Origin: Parelaphostrongylus tenuis
Taxonomy: Eukaryota > Nematoda > Chromadorea > Rhabditida > Metastrongylidae
Assembly (NCBI GenBank): GCA_019055375.1
Contig: JAHQIW010007198.1
Span: 21,000 to 84,999 of the forward strand
Length of the DNA stretch: 64,000 nt
Direction of reading: 5' to 3'
The notes under the pieces are model-generated. The model searched no databases and had not been told where the DNA came from. It saw nothing but the letters and a program-made list of their open reading frames with translations. Within the stretch, counting starts at the first letter, position 1. Every line of letters starts with the position of its first letter. Of the stretch, positions 51,969 through 62,760 are shown piece after piece. The position numbers and the translations under genes are program-made.

Positions 51969-52178
51969 TTAACCCTTTGAGGATCACCGTTCATAGGCAA
52001 GCGCCGTCGCACGGTCGCTTGTGCGGCAGTCGTAGGCAAGCTGAATCTGCATGTCTGTGCATGTAAGTTTGGCTGCCTGCTTTCCCACGAGACGCCACGT
52101 CGCCATTGCAGTAGCTGAGTGAGATTTGACGTTGCGCGGCTCGGTACGAAACGTACCGTATGGTTCTTGATGGGTTAA
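51969..52178. mobile_element. TTAA-flanked element, GGCGGCG family
   Basis: Starts TTAACCCTTTGAGGATCACC and ends GTTCTTGATGGGTTAA, with TTAA at both tips. The inner GTAGCTGAGTGAGATTTGAC and CGGTACGAAACGTACCG phrases are the inverse of 7976-8125. It is the most complete copy of this family. Confidence 0.7.
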
Positions 52179-52599
52179 ATAAGGAGGATTATTCTGAACA
52201 GCAGTAGGGGTCGATCTCTAATGTAGATAGATAGCACCTGGATGCCAAAAACAAGACTGACGCCCAAAGAATATACATTTTGAAAAGAAGTCATACCTAC
52301 TCTTAAGAAAAAATCTAGGCTCAGGAAATTGTCGTTGTGTTTAGGTGTAGATGCGGTCTCGTAATGAAGTTGAAAGCGAGTCAAAATGACAAAATACGAA
52401 TAGATTTAAATAATAAAAATGACGAGCAATAATAAAAATAATAAATTTCAAACGAACGCGCTTGGAAAGGTTTCTAACGTTCTCTCTCGAAATGTTCTAT
52501 TGATGGGCGTGAAATTGAATGGAACTACTTCGATGACACGACTGAAGAACACGTCAATTCATGTCTGTCGATGGCAGCGAGTTAACTGGCATTAATCGT

Positions 52600-53020
52600 T
52601 TTCTGGGAAAGTTTTGGAGTTTCCATGAAGTTGAGGAGTTCTATGGAAGCTTTTAGGGGCTTCCACGAAAGGAGCTTTTAGGAGCATTTGAGAAGTTTAA
52701 GGGTTTCCAAAAGGAGCTTTTAGGAGATTTCGGCGAAGGAGCCTTCTAGAGCTTCTTATGAAGTTGCTTTTTAGCTTTGTTCAGGCTTCTCGGAAGAAGA
52801 TTTTTAAGGAGTTTAGGAGCTTTCTCGGAAGGAGTTTTTAGAAGCTTAGGATTTATGAGAGCTTTTTAAGAAGTTCAGGAGCTTTTAGGATCTCTCATGG
52901 AAAAGGCCTTGAGGCGATTTCGCGAATGAATCTTTTAGGAGCATTTAAGAGGTTTAGGGGTTTCCAAAAGGAGCTTTTAGGAGCTTTCAGGGAAGGGGCC
53001 TGGTAGAGTTTCTATGGAGG
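52600..53020 (+). repeat. Degenerate tandem GGAGCTTTTAGGAG repeats
   Basis: Variants of GGAGCTTTTAGGAG, AGAAGTTTAAGGGTTTCC and GATTTCGGCGAAGGAGCC recur every 30-70 bases across about 420 bases. The phrase GGGTTTCCAAAAGGAGCTTT appears twice (about 52690 and 52960). It lies immediately upstream of the first recognised CRLS1 exon. Confidence 0.6.
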
Positions 53021-53153
53021 TCTCGTATTGTTGTAAGACTGTATAATATGATATTAGTAATAGCTTTGTAGCTTTTATTCAATTGGCACCAGTTATCTAC
53101 CTTTGAAAAAAAATTTTTTTTCAAAGCTTTGTAACCAATTTTCCGATTCACAG

Positions 53154-56100
53154 AGAAAGGCAGTCCCGTTCAGACTACGTAGGACATCATCTCAGCTTGT
53201 AAGAGACTTTGAATGTTTCTCTATCAAGAGACTATCTCACATGGAAAGTGGCAGATATAAGTTCTGGACGATACCAAATGCTCTCTGCGTTGGAAGGTAC
53301 TCTTTTAATTTTTTCCCCGATGTGGGATTTTTATTTTCGAGACTCGCCGGCTTTGATCTCGCTGATGGCCTTATTTCAATCGTTTGGAATACTTTCTTCG
53401 CAGTGAGGTTGAAATTTCCATTCATACCGCTTCCGCTAATTTCTACCAGTCCTCCTTATTCAACTCACTTTTTGAGTGCGAGTCGAACACCACCGTTAAT
53501 CAAGATATAGCACTTCGACCAACCACAACTGTCGTGAAGCTCGAAGATTGCCTGGTGGACCATTCATGAGTATGGAAGGTGAAGTCTAGAGGGACGAGCC
53601 ACTTTGGCGACCCTCGTTGGACACGATCTCTACTTTGGTAGACATCTCAAAGTTAGTATGAAGGATAAGACAGCCTAATATGCTCGGCTACCAATTATAC
53701 TAAGCCTGACAAAAACGGCATCGAGGAAGGCCGAAGTCGCCGAAGTGTCGGCCAACAATTTTGGAGTGGATACACCAAGCTGGGGATGGCGGTGAAGGCT
53801 AGCACAAAGGGGACAACTCCAAACGGCTTCGAGGAAGGCGAAGTCGCCGAAGTGTCGGCCAACAATTTTGGAGTGGATACACCAAGCTGGGGAATTCTGC
53901 ACAAAAGGGACAAAACGGCTTCGAGGAAGGCGAAGTCGCCGAAGTGTCGGCCAACAATTTTGGAGTGGATACACCAAGCTGGGGAATTCTGCACAAAAGG
54001 GACAAAACGGCTTCGAGGAAGGCGAAGTCGCCGAAGTGTCGGCCAACAATTTTGTAGTGGATACAGCAAGCTGGGGAATTCTGCACAAAAGGGTAATTTG
54101 TGAGATAGTTTACATTTTTCATCTTAAAATCCGGCTCGAAATCCGACGTTTCCACTCGAAAAAAGCCGTGTTAAGAGTAAACTCTAGCAGGATTGACCGA
54201 CGTATTGGTAGCTACTGGTCTTAAGGTGACAATCTCCCTCTGATCTAAAAGGGAGGCGACTGCTCTACTGTGGCGACGACCCGAGGAAGCCGCCACGGTT
54301 AGGCTTATCTCGGGATTTCAAGAAACAAAACAGCTGAAGCAGCACATTTTCATGTCCCCAAACTTCGTAAAGACGGACCGTCCAAGTATCCAAGTATGTC
54401 GAATTTCAGTGAAAAGAGCCCGTTCGATTTCTTCCATCTTAAAGTGATCTGACCCACAAATTGTCTGCGAGTATAGTTCAGCCTCACTTTGTGTTAACTC
54501 ACTCTTTTTTCTTTTTCTTTCTTTTTTTTCCTTTATCTTTATCTTTCTCTTTCCTAGTGAATTCAATGCATCAATCCTGTTTAGGATTATCGTGACTCCT
54601 ATTATTGGATATTTCGTAATTCAACATGATTTCTCGGTTGCCTTTGGCCTCTTTGCGCTGGCTGGAATGACAGATATGGTGGGTCTCTCATAATTTGTAG
54701 TCTAAAATGTTTCTCAGTGGAGGCGGTGTAGAGCAGTGATCAATTATGCAGTGTATCAGAGATCGAGGTGATGAGCGATGCGCTGGTTCGATCCCCTTTC
54801 GCATACTCTCTTTCAATCAATCAGGTGAATGTCTTAGAGCACCGCCTTGATTCGGTTACTTCAACGCGGTAAGGAGAATCGTCTTGACCAACATTCAGCA
54901 AAGTTCTAGAGAAGAAATCTTAAAGCAGTAGCTGATGCGACTTGTGAAATGTTCGAGGGCCAATCAACGTGATCGATTGTTTTGTCAGCTCGCTCATAAA
55001 CAGTTAAATCTTACAGTGTATTTTGAGCTTTACATGAGGCCTGTTATGAGCACTTATAGAGTGCAAGACACGTGTTTCGGCCTCCTAGCCTCGTCAGTTG
55101 CACGGCAGCTTTTCGTCCAATCAGTTCCTCGGGAATCTACCCCCTAAATAGAGGTTCATGAGGTTACTGCGTAAGTGCCCATAACAGACCCATGAACCTC
55201 TATGTAAGGGCTAGATCCATGTTCATGAGGTCACTGCGTAAGTGCCCATAACAGACCTCATAAACCTATGTGTAAGGGCTAGATCCCCGAGGACTGAACG
55301 AAAAGCTGCCGTGCAACTGATGAGACTAGGAGGCGGAAACACGTGTCCTGCAGTGTATAAGTGCTCATAACAGAACTCATGAAAAGCTCAAAATACATTG
55401 TTAGATTATATCCTCCAAAGACCATTGTAGAGAGTGAAGGCGAGGAAACTACTGAATTCAAGAGTACTGAGATCCAACCAGTGAATTGTGATGACCGGTC
55501 GTGTAAAATACTTTGCTTATTTTTTTCTACTAAGCACTTCTAGCAGTGATATGATGTTACAAATTTATCCATTAATGCTGTGATGTGCAAAACTTCGAGC
55601 GGTGTCGAGATTCGAACCCGCGTTTAACCTTTTTCGAGGGGGCGTGCTAATCAATGAACTACCGATCCGTTCTCATCACACTTTACTTACTCTTTAACTT
55701 TGTTTGATCAGTATCATAATTTTTTCTGGTGTGCTGGTCCTAATACTTCTAGCATTTCATTCATCTCCCTATATTCATCGCTTGATTTAGGATTGTCTTC
55801 TTCATGAACGTCGTAGAACTATGGTTGAGCATATCTCATTGTTTGGGGTGGTGGTTCAACCATGGACAAGCTACACCGAGCATCACTAGCCACTCAGCCA
55901 CAAGCTTCCTCTCATGTAAAATAAATTAAATAGAAATGTTTTTCAGTAGAGTAGGAGTTGCTATCAGGCACACTAACCCCGTGTTTTTATAATTATTCCG
56001 GCGGAGAAAGCGTTTTTTTGGGCTAGAATATTTTGCCTTGTATAGGAAGAATTACGGTGGTAGCGCATTGTTTCAAGGTGCCTTGCAATTCAAACAAGGA

Positions 56101-57640
56101 TTTGATTCGCTTCAGCGCCTCAGGCTCGCCAAGCCTTTACTTTCGAGTTGTCAAACTAGTAACGAACTTGTCTGGTAGTGAAGAAGCTCGATCTCTTGCA
56201 TCGGTAGGTCGCGCGCGAGTCGTTTTAGTCAGATAAGCATCCAAATAGTTTTGGCTATGCCTGATGACGTCAACTGCATGGCACATCGCTCAGCAATCGA
56301 TCGACTATCCTCCATAAGCTTCATCATCTCTATTCTTTTAGTTAGACGGCCTTATCGCAAGGAATATACCTGGACAAAAGTCACTATTTGGCTCAGTTTT
56401 GGATCCAATTTCAGACAAATTGCTTGTGAGTGTGATGTTTATCACAATGAGTTATGTAGCTCTTATTCCATGTAAGTTTCTATACGAATTTCTTGTTTTT
56501 ACGCTAATTCAATGGAAAAGTATAGCTACTTCTACAAGAATTTTTACACCGCTCTATAGCAGTCTTATAATATTGTAATATATAGCCAAGAATATCAAAT
56601 AAAATACAAAGCCTTGAACTTCGGGCGAGATTCGAACCCGCATCTCATCTTTTTGCGAAGGCTCGATATAACCACTGCTCTACCGGAGCTGCCAGCTGTG
56701 CTACCATTCTTTCTGCGCTGCAACAGGAGCACCGATGGTGCAGTAAGTAACATGCGCCGCGGAAAGGGTGAGACGCGGATTCAGCACCCACCCGAAGTTG
56801 GCATTTCACAACTTTCTTGGTTATGATTCTTGACTAATGGCAGTGTTGTAATTTTACACCTATTTATCTAAAAATGTTGAGCAAAATGCAAAACTTTGAG
56901 CCTTGGGCGAAAGTTGAACGCGAGTCTCCTTCTTTCCTTGGGCGTGAGAACTCGGATACCATGTATCGCAGAAAGAGTGATAGCATCCAGTAGTGTAGTG
57001 AATAGCAAGCGCTCTCGGAAAGGGTAAGTTGCGGGTTCATTTCCCGCCCGATGTTCGAAGTCTTACCTATCATCCAGCTTTTTTCGCTGCAATTTTGACC
57101 TATGAAAGATTGTGCTATCAAGGAACAAAGATCAGTGAGATATTTGGCATATGCATCATATAATGCACTACTTGGTGACCGATATTTAGGGCAGTTAACA
57201 GCCGTTGTTTTATTGCGGGATTTATGCCTGATTGTGGGTGGTTTCTACAAAAGATATAAGAATCTGGAGCCACCGTATACATTCAAGCGATTTTTCAACC
57301 CCGAAGTGTCGTCTATGCAAGTTGTTCCTACGCGAATGAGTAAGGTATACCAAGCTGTTAGGTTGTCTCAGACCCAATCATTTTTCTTTCTTGTCAAGTT
57401 CATTGTCTTAGGTGAATACGGTTTTTCAACTCTCTGTGATCGCCAGCTCTCTTGCAATCTCTGTCTTTAATCCCGGTGAAATCTGGACATCGGTGTCGTC
57501 CGGATTATGGTAAGTTTCTCCATATTATTCCGATGAGAAGCAGTCGATGAGATGACTTTCGTTTCAGCTGGGCCACCGCTTTCACCACGATTTACTCAGG
57601 ACTGCAATACATGGGTGGAGAAGCACTGAGAAAGATCTGA
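53154..57640 (+). CDS. crls-1: Cardiolipin synthase (CDP-alcohol phosphatidyltransferase)
   Basis: Mitochondrial inner-membrane enzyme joining CDP-diacylglycerol and phosphatidylglycerol. Exons: 53154-53296 (5' partial), 54585-54678, 56342-56471, 57190-57344, 57412-57509, 57568-57640, with TGA at 57638-57640. All phases match. Landmarks: [32 protein letters not shown] joined to LDGLIARN, then [10 protein letters not shown], forming the family motif D-x2-D-G-x2-A-R ... G-x3-D-x3-D with all acidic residues; [49 protein letters not shown] and a KI terminus. The mitochondrial leader and true start lie upstream of 53154 (acceptor GATTCACAG) and were not found. Introns carry a 92-base tandem repeat, SINEs and a hammerhead element. 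Confidence 0.93.
53711..54095. repeat. 92-base tandem repeat, about four copies
   Basis: Units of 92 bases start at about 53821, 53913 and 54005, with a diverged first copy at 53713 that carries a 16-base insertion. Each contains AAACGGCTTCGAGGAAGGCG, AAGTGTCGGCCAACAATTTT and GATACACCAAGCTGGGGAAT. The last three are nearly identical. Because 92 is not a multiple of three, frames rotate and open frames exist on both strands. It lies in CRLS1 intron 1. Confidence 0.9.
54718..54935 (+). mobile_element. tRNA-derived SINE, family C
   Basis: Head GGCGGTGTAGAGCAGTGATC, box B-like GCGCTGGTTCGATCCCC, then CTCTCTTTCAATCAATCAGG, GGAGAATCGTCTTGACC and GAAATCTTAAAGCAGTAGC. It lies in CRLS1 intron 2. Confidence 0.6.
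55061..55103 (-). ncRNA. Hammerhead ribozyme, type I, canonical core
   Basis: Minus strand: GUGCAA, CUGACGA, stem II GGCU-AGGA-GGCC, GAAA, CACGUG, GUC triplet, UUGCAC. Stem I has six perfect pairs. All core bases and the preferred GUC site are present. Confidence 0.88.
55311..55353 (+). ncRNA. Hammerhead ribozyme motif, stems weakened
   Basis: GUGCAA, CUGAUGA, GACU-AGGA-GGCG, GAAA, CACGUG, GUC, CUGCAG. The core and cleavage site are canonical, but the closing pair of stem II is G-G and stem I is disrupted (GUGCAA against CUGCAG). It is the inverted partner of 55061-55103. Confidence 0.75.
55560..57080. mobile_element. Four tRNA-derived insertions in CRLS1 introns
   Basis: Family A minus arm 55560-55690 (CGGGTTCGAATCTCGAC). 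Family B plus copy 56035-56285 (tail GCATGGCACATCGCTCAGC just upstream of exon 56342-56471). Family A pairs 56600-56815 (minus GCGGGTTCGAATCTCGCCC, plus CGCGGATTCAGCACCCACCC) and 56880-57075 (right arm GCGGGTTCATTTCCCGCC). A family D 3' body lies at 55740-55900. Confidence 0.6.
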
Positions 57641-60600
57641 AGAGTTCTCCAAGACTGACATTCTATTAACCTCTGCATTGTACAAAAATTCGCAGTTTTT
57701 TCTGTAGGTCAGATACAAGGTTGTTATGATGTAATTTACCCTTGTAAATAAGCTAAAGAATAACCTATATCACAACAACCTCGGGTTCGGCTTATCAAGA
57801 AAAACTCGATTTTTGGAAGAGATTGTTTGTCCCTAGGCTCATCCCCTTTTCTTCTCTGCTCACTTATTTCCGATCCGATCCATTTGGACCCGCACCCTTC
57901 CCAGATCTCAAGGTAGATTCCTTATTCCTTCTTTCCTAACGTTTCAAGTTGTCTAAACGTTACTAATGAGCGAAGGTTCAGTGACTTCTCTTGGAAATGT
58001 TTCATTGTATCAATAGTGATCTGGGACAGCGTATATGTTTTACATTGTACTATATTGGCAGGCCGTTTTATAATTGTTATTTTTGTATTCAAGGCATGAG
58101 CATCCTTCTACAACCTTAGCAAGAGTAAAAAGTTTAATTTTTCAAGCAGAAAGGGAACTGGTTAAATTCGCTTACAGTTTAGTGGGATGATCCATGCACA
58201 TTACTCATTTGTGGACGGTGTGCATCGTTTTCGATGCGCAATTTTTTTAACGGTCTTTTTCGCTGGGTAGACCATTTCAGCTGAATTATCAGTAGTGATT
58301 TGAGAGCTTAAATCTTAGCGATTCCAACGCTGGGCTTGGTTTCTAGTATTCCTTTTTGGTAAACTGATGCTTCATACTCGGAGTGCTTTGTTTGCACGGC
58401 TTAGATTGTGGATAGCTTCTCATTAGACTATACTAGTACTCAATCGATAGCTCATATCTCGCCGATTCCGAAACTGAAATTAGTCTTTGAGGTCTACAAA
58501 AAATGAGGTTTCCACTCGGAGTTTTCTTCGTACGGAAGACTATATCAACGCCAAGCGCTTATGAGAATAATTTGCGGATTACGCGCGATGCTAGTGAAAC
58601 ACAGCTTTAATTTCCCTTCTACAACGATGTAACAAGGCCTCTCTAAAAAGTAAGAACATTTTTGAACATTCCGAGATTTACGCTATCTAATGATTAGTAA
58701 TAGAATAGGGAAGAGCTCTACACAGGTAATCATAGGCGCGGTGATAAAATAAGCGCATGGAGCGTTTGAAACACGATTATATTTTTAGTGGTACAACTCT
58801 GTAAAAGGTGCTGTTTGAATTTGAAGTACATTTTTGCATTTCACGAGACTTAAGCTTTCGACTAATTACTGATAGTCTAGTGGAAAGATTTTATCCAGCA
58901 GAAGAGGTCTTTTCAAGAACTTCTGCTCGATGAAAGAAAAGGATTTATTTCGATGAGGGACTCATATATCCAGCGTTGGGAGTGTGGCTTCGAAATTGTG
59001 AGTTATCACGAAAGGTCTTAATCATCGTGATAAAACTTTGATATGGAATCATTCAGACCCTTTCGTGGGTGGCATCGTAGCGGTAAACTAAGCTCTAGGT
59101 GGACCCCATCTGTAGAAGTTTTCGAAGTCTACGCGGAAAATTTGGCATCGTCCTTGCCACAGCTCGACGCCGGTGTGTATATGAAAGCATTTGTGAACCG
59201 TGTTAATTGACATCTCAACAGCTGTATGTCAAATATGGGTTGTTAGTTCTTCAAAGAAAGCGGTAATAAGGAATTAGTCACTTGTCCAAAGAGGCAGCTC
59301 TTCACCGGTATCACTGACGACATAAGGGCAGTGTCTTCTGGTTTTACGAAGTCGAATGACATCGTGCGAGCATCTTAGCTGCATCTCCACGTCTTCAGTA
59401 GGATATTTAGACGAGACTATCAAGGCTGCATCATGTGATTGTTACCTTAGTCCGCTCGCATTTAGGTGTCATAAAAGTCTGATCTCATGACAATGTTGAG
59501 GCAATGAGACGTACTTGCTTAAGAGTTTTCAGCAATTGATACATATAGATTGTTTGTAGGGCTTTCGTATGAGGCTGGATAACGATAAACTTGCTAGTCT
59601 CTACCAAAGTAGATATAGAGGTTACCTAGTAGAAAGTCAGTGATAATTCCCAAGATGGACTGACTATTCATCTTGATTTCCTTCGATAAATCTCACTTTT
59701 TTGGCTTACGAAGTGAAAACTGGGCATTTGGTCAGTGTCTAACTCCTTATCTGCCACCAAAGCATTACACTACCGCTAACGACTGAGCGGCTGTGAATCG
59801 CCAATCAGAAATGATGCTGTCATTTTGTTTAGTTTTTCTATAGATCGCAATGATTCTTCGGATACCAAGGAGCCTGAGGAGCTGAGAACCTGATAGCTCA
59901 ATAGATGACGCATTCATTATCGTTCTAAGTGTTTGCATAAAGTCTACTCCTTATCGAAAGTTAGGGTGATGAAAAAGAAGATGTTATTGATAATGTGAAA
60001 CTTTGTCTCGTCTTTATAAGAAAATGAAAATGAGTGAAACTCAATCGGTGGCGTTGATAATCAAGTCAGTAGTGAATAGCCTAAAGCTTATTGCTTCGTA
60101 ACCACTGGGTATTCGATAGCAGCCCAAACTAATGTGGGTTCGTAGATGATTTCGCCGTGAAGGCGTAATCCAGCCGAAAACTTGCTAAACGATTTCGGGA
60201 TGTGTATATATTGTACTGGTTTGGAATAGGAAAAACTCAGACGCTTTTGTTCCGTTTTTTTTTTTTCAAAAATTGGTACCTAGGATTCATCAAGAATCAG
60301 AAGACGATTTTAAGCCACAATTATTGGAGGTACGCTGGAAAACATGCTAGAAAAGCTCGAACTGGAAGCATCTGTTGTGTGGCACGTTTTTAGTTAGAAA
60401 GTTTGGCCATATAAAATGAATCTCTAATGTAGACTACGAGTTTCACCCAAAGACTTGGTCTAGATTACAAGTGCTGCGTTAATCGATTTTAGATGGGAAC
60501 TTGAATTAGTTATGTGAAGTTAGAATTATGTAAAAAAAAAGTTGATAGTTAATTAATAACAGCATATGAAGATTGACATTATATATTATTTTTAGATTCT

Positions 60601-60816
60601 ATAGCCGTACGAGTTGGAAATAGTGAGATTTGAAATAAATACTCTTGAATAAGACGATTTTGAATGCCATCGCGACAAAACTTGTTAACTTTTTAAGAAC
60701 AGGCTGGGCTATATCACATTGATGAACGCATATTGATGTGGAGAAAAGGTTATGCTGAAAAGTTGCTGAGAGATTTTCATTTCACATTGAGCATAATGCA
60801 TCACTGGTGTAATGAA
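57641..60816. other. No gene recognised; foldback repeats
   Basis: 58250-58960 holds several diverged CGATAGCTCATATCTCG-type foldback arms in both orientations (GATTCCAACGCTGGGCTTGG; CGAGACTTAAGCTTTCGACT). 57641-58200 probably includes the CRLS1 3' UTR. From 58960 to 60816 I see no repeat match or convincing exon. Confidence 0.4.
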
Positions 60817-62760
60817 TTAAAATATTTTCAGAGAATTTAATTTTTCATATGCTTGCACTCTCCGACAGTTTTGCACCAAAATACACAACGAAAAATCAGC
60901 TTGTATTTGGATACTTAGAAGCTTAGACGTCCCGTCTACTTTGATAGTGAGGGCTCCAGCATAGTTTCCATTCGTCTCTCTCGCACAACTGTCGTCCATG
61001 GTGGTGTTTTGCTTCGAGCACGGTGACGTACGCGAAGCCCACGTCGTTATTCTGAACTCGTTCCTATCTATGAAAGCAGATGGTCGCCATTGGCCACATA
61101 CGCGTCCGCCCATCTCTTGAGTGCTCTTCCAGAAAATCAATTGCATTCTCTTGGAGTCCACTCCACTGTTCTTTTTCGTCAGCGTGTAATCAGTTTTTAA
61201 CGACTTTGCCAACATTGAGGAGCAGATTTTTCGTTGCCTAAAGTTTAATGTATAGTCATAAATTATGACAAGTGAATCACCTATTAACGATTTATACAGG
61301 CGTCTTTATTTGTTCCGTCCAAAGTTCTACACTGTTGTAATGAGCTAATTATCATTCTCAGTCATAAGGAAAATTCCGGTTGACCACAGTTTGCGAGAGC
61401 CTTTCTCATGAGCTCAAAATATAATTTTACTTTCGAAATGGGTAAAGTGGAGATGCTAGATTTGAAATAGGTGGTTTTATTCTTTCTTTCGAAAACCTGA
61501 GATTGAATTATTTACCGCATAGATCTCTTGATATTTAGGTTGATCATGATATTTGTGCGAATCGTCTATTTGAAGGATTTGACAGGATTCTCTAGGGCAC
61601 GGTGGTGTGAACAGCTTATCGATATAGGGCTGCTTACGACATCGCTTCTTGTACTCACCCACCTAAACCTATGATAGCGCTGATATCAATTTTTTTTGTC
61701 GGAAATCAAAGCGAAGGGAACCTCCTTCATGTCTTGCACTTCTCTCCACGGTACTCTTCTAACAGAAAGCTCTACTTGCTGGTAAATCGATGTGTCGACG
61801 TCATCTTTTCTGCATAACTCTCTTTGTAGATGACAAGAAATGCGAGCATAACGAACTGTTCCACGAAATCCTGCGGCAGCACGAGGCTTCCTGATGAGTC
61901 CATGAAGTAAATCAGAAGAAGGTGCGAGATTTCGAGGATCAGTCATGCAAGGTGTTCTTCTACGGGTGAAACCAAATGGTAACACAAAGCGACTATCCAT
62001 TATAAATCGAAATTCACCGTAGTTCAGTCTCAAGGGACAGTGCCTAAATTTTCTAGGAGATGGAATGCGTGTGACTCACAGGTTGACATTTATAACATTG
62101 GTGTATTTATCGATGTTCATTGATTTGCTCTTGATATAAATGCGTGTGATATAGTAGAAAGCTGACCAGGAAGATTTAGTTGACATGCAGTCACAACACA
62201 TGGGTTTGTGCTTTCAATCTACTTAGTGTAAATCTCCTTGCATTCAAAGATGCTGCCTAGAAAATGACTGAACAAATGAAAAAGAAATTTTGAAGCATCT
62301 GATCATTCGTGAATTTTCTGCACATTCTAAAATCCAAGATGTTAACTCTGCGTAATTCATTCACTTCCGGTCGTCCAATAGCGCAATTACCGGGATTCCA
62401 TCACGGTGCAGATAACCAATTCCATGTAGATCTAGCAACATTTTCCATACTATTTAAAGAAGAACCGGTGTGTTTGAGAGATCTCGCCTTCTAGCGCTTC
62501 TAGGCATTGTATGCCCACAAGAAGCGCGAATGCAATTGTAAGACACTGCGTCGGACGTTCTTTCCGTTTAATGTGCAGAGATTTCCCGACAAGAGTCGTC
62601 ACGACATGGTTAAATTTCGGAATCGTACCTTGTCTTCGATTTTACAAAATGTCGACCACCTCGTGCAGCTAATGCAGTCAAGACGAACACCTCCATTTTC
62701 AAAACCTAAATTTAGAGAACTTAGAAATCGTAGCAGATCTTCGTGACCGACTCTAGTACC
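60817..62760 (-). CDS. Candidate multi-exon gene, function unknown
   Basis: Two adjoining minus-strand exons agree in phase and splice signals. 61776-62043 starts after AAAATTTAG and encodes LRLNYGEFRFIMDSRFVLPF, GLIRKPRAAAGFRGTVRYAR and CRKDDVDTSIYQQ. 61516-61662 starts after GGTTTAG and encodes VGEYKKRCRKQPYIDKLFTP and PPCPRESCQILQIDD, ending at GCG|GTAAAT. Further plausible pieces: about 60890-61150 (LQENAIDFLEEHSRDGRTRM and, in another frame, FAYVTVLEAKHHHGRQLCER) and about 62630-62755 (DLLRFLSSLNLGFENGG). Cysteine- and basic-rich. I recognise no family. It converges on CRLS1. Confidence 0.4.

Larger units (their letters stand above)
55005..55405. mobile_element. Inverted-repeat element with hammerhead at each end
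   Basis: The left arm (TTACAGTGTATTTTGAGC, CCTGTTATGAGCACTTATAG) and right arm (TAAGTGCTCATAACAGAACT, GAAAAGCTCAAAATACATTG) are inverted over more than 100 bases. The interior has two direct copies of GTAAGTGCCCATAACAGACC with CCTATGTGTAAGGGCTAGAT. The two hammerheads point outward on opposite strands. It lies in CRLS1 intron 2. Confidence 0.8.

Noticed and set aside
53300..53420. Plus-strand [13 protein letters not shown], resembling the CDP-alcohol transferase motif
   Set aside because: It lies in the intron after CRLS1 exon 1. The true motif is at 54585-56471 with correct phases, so this is chance similarity.
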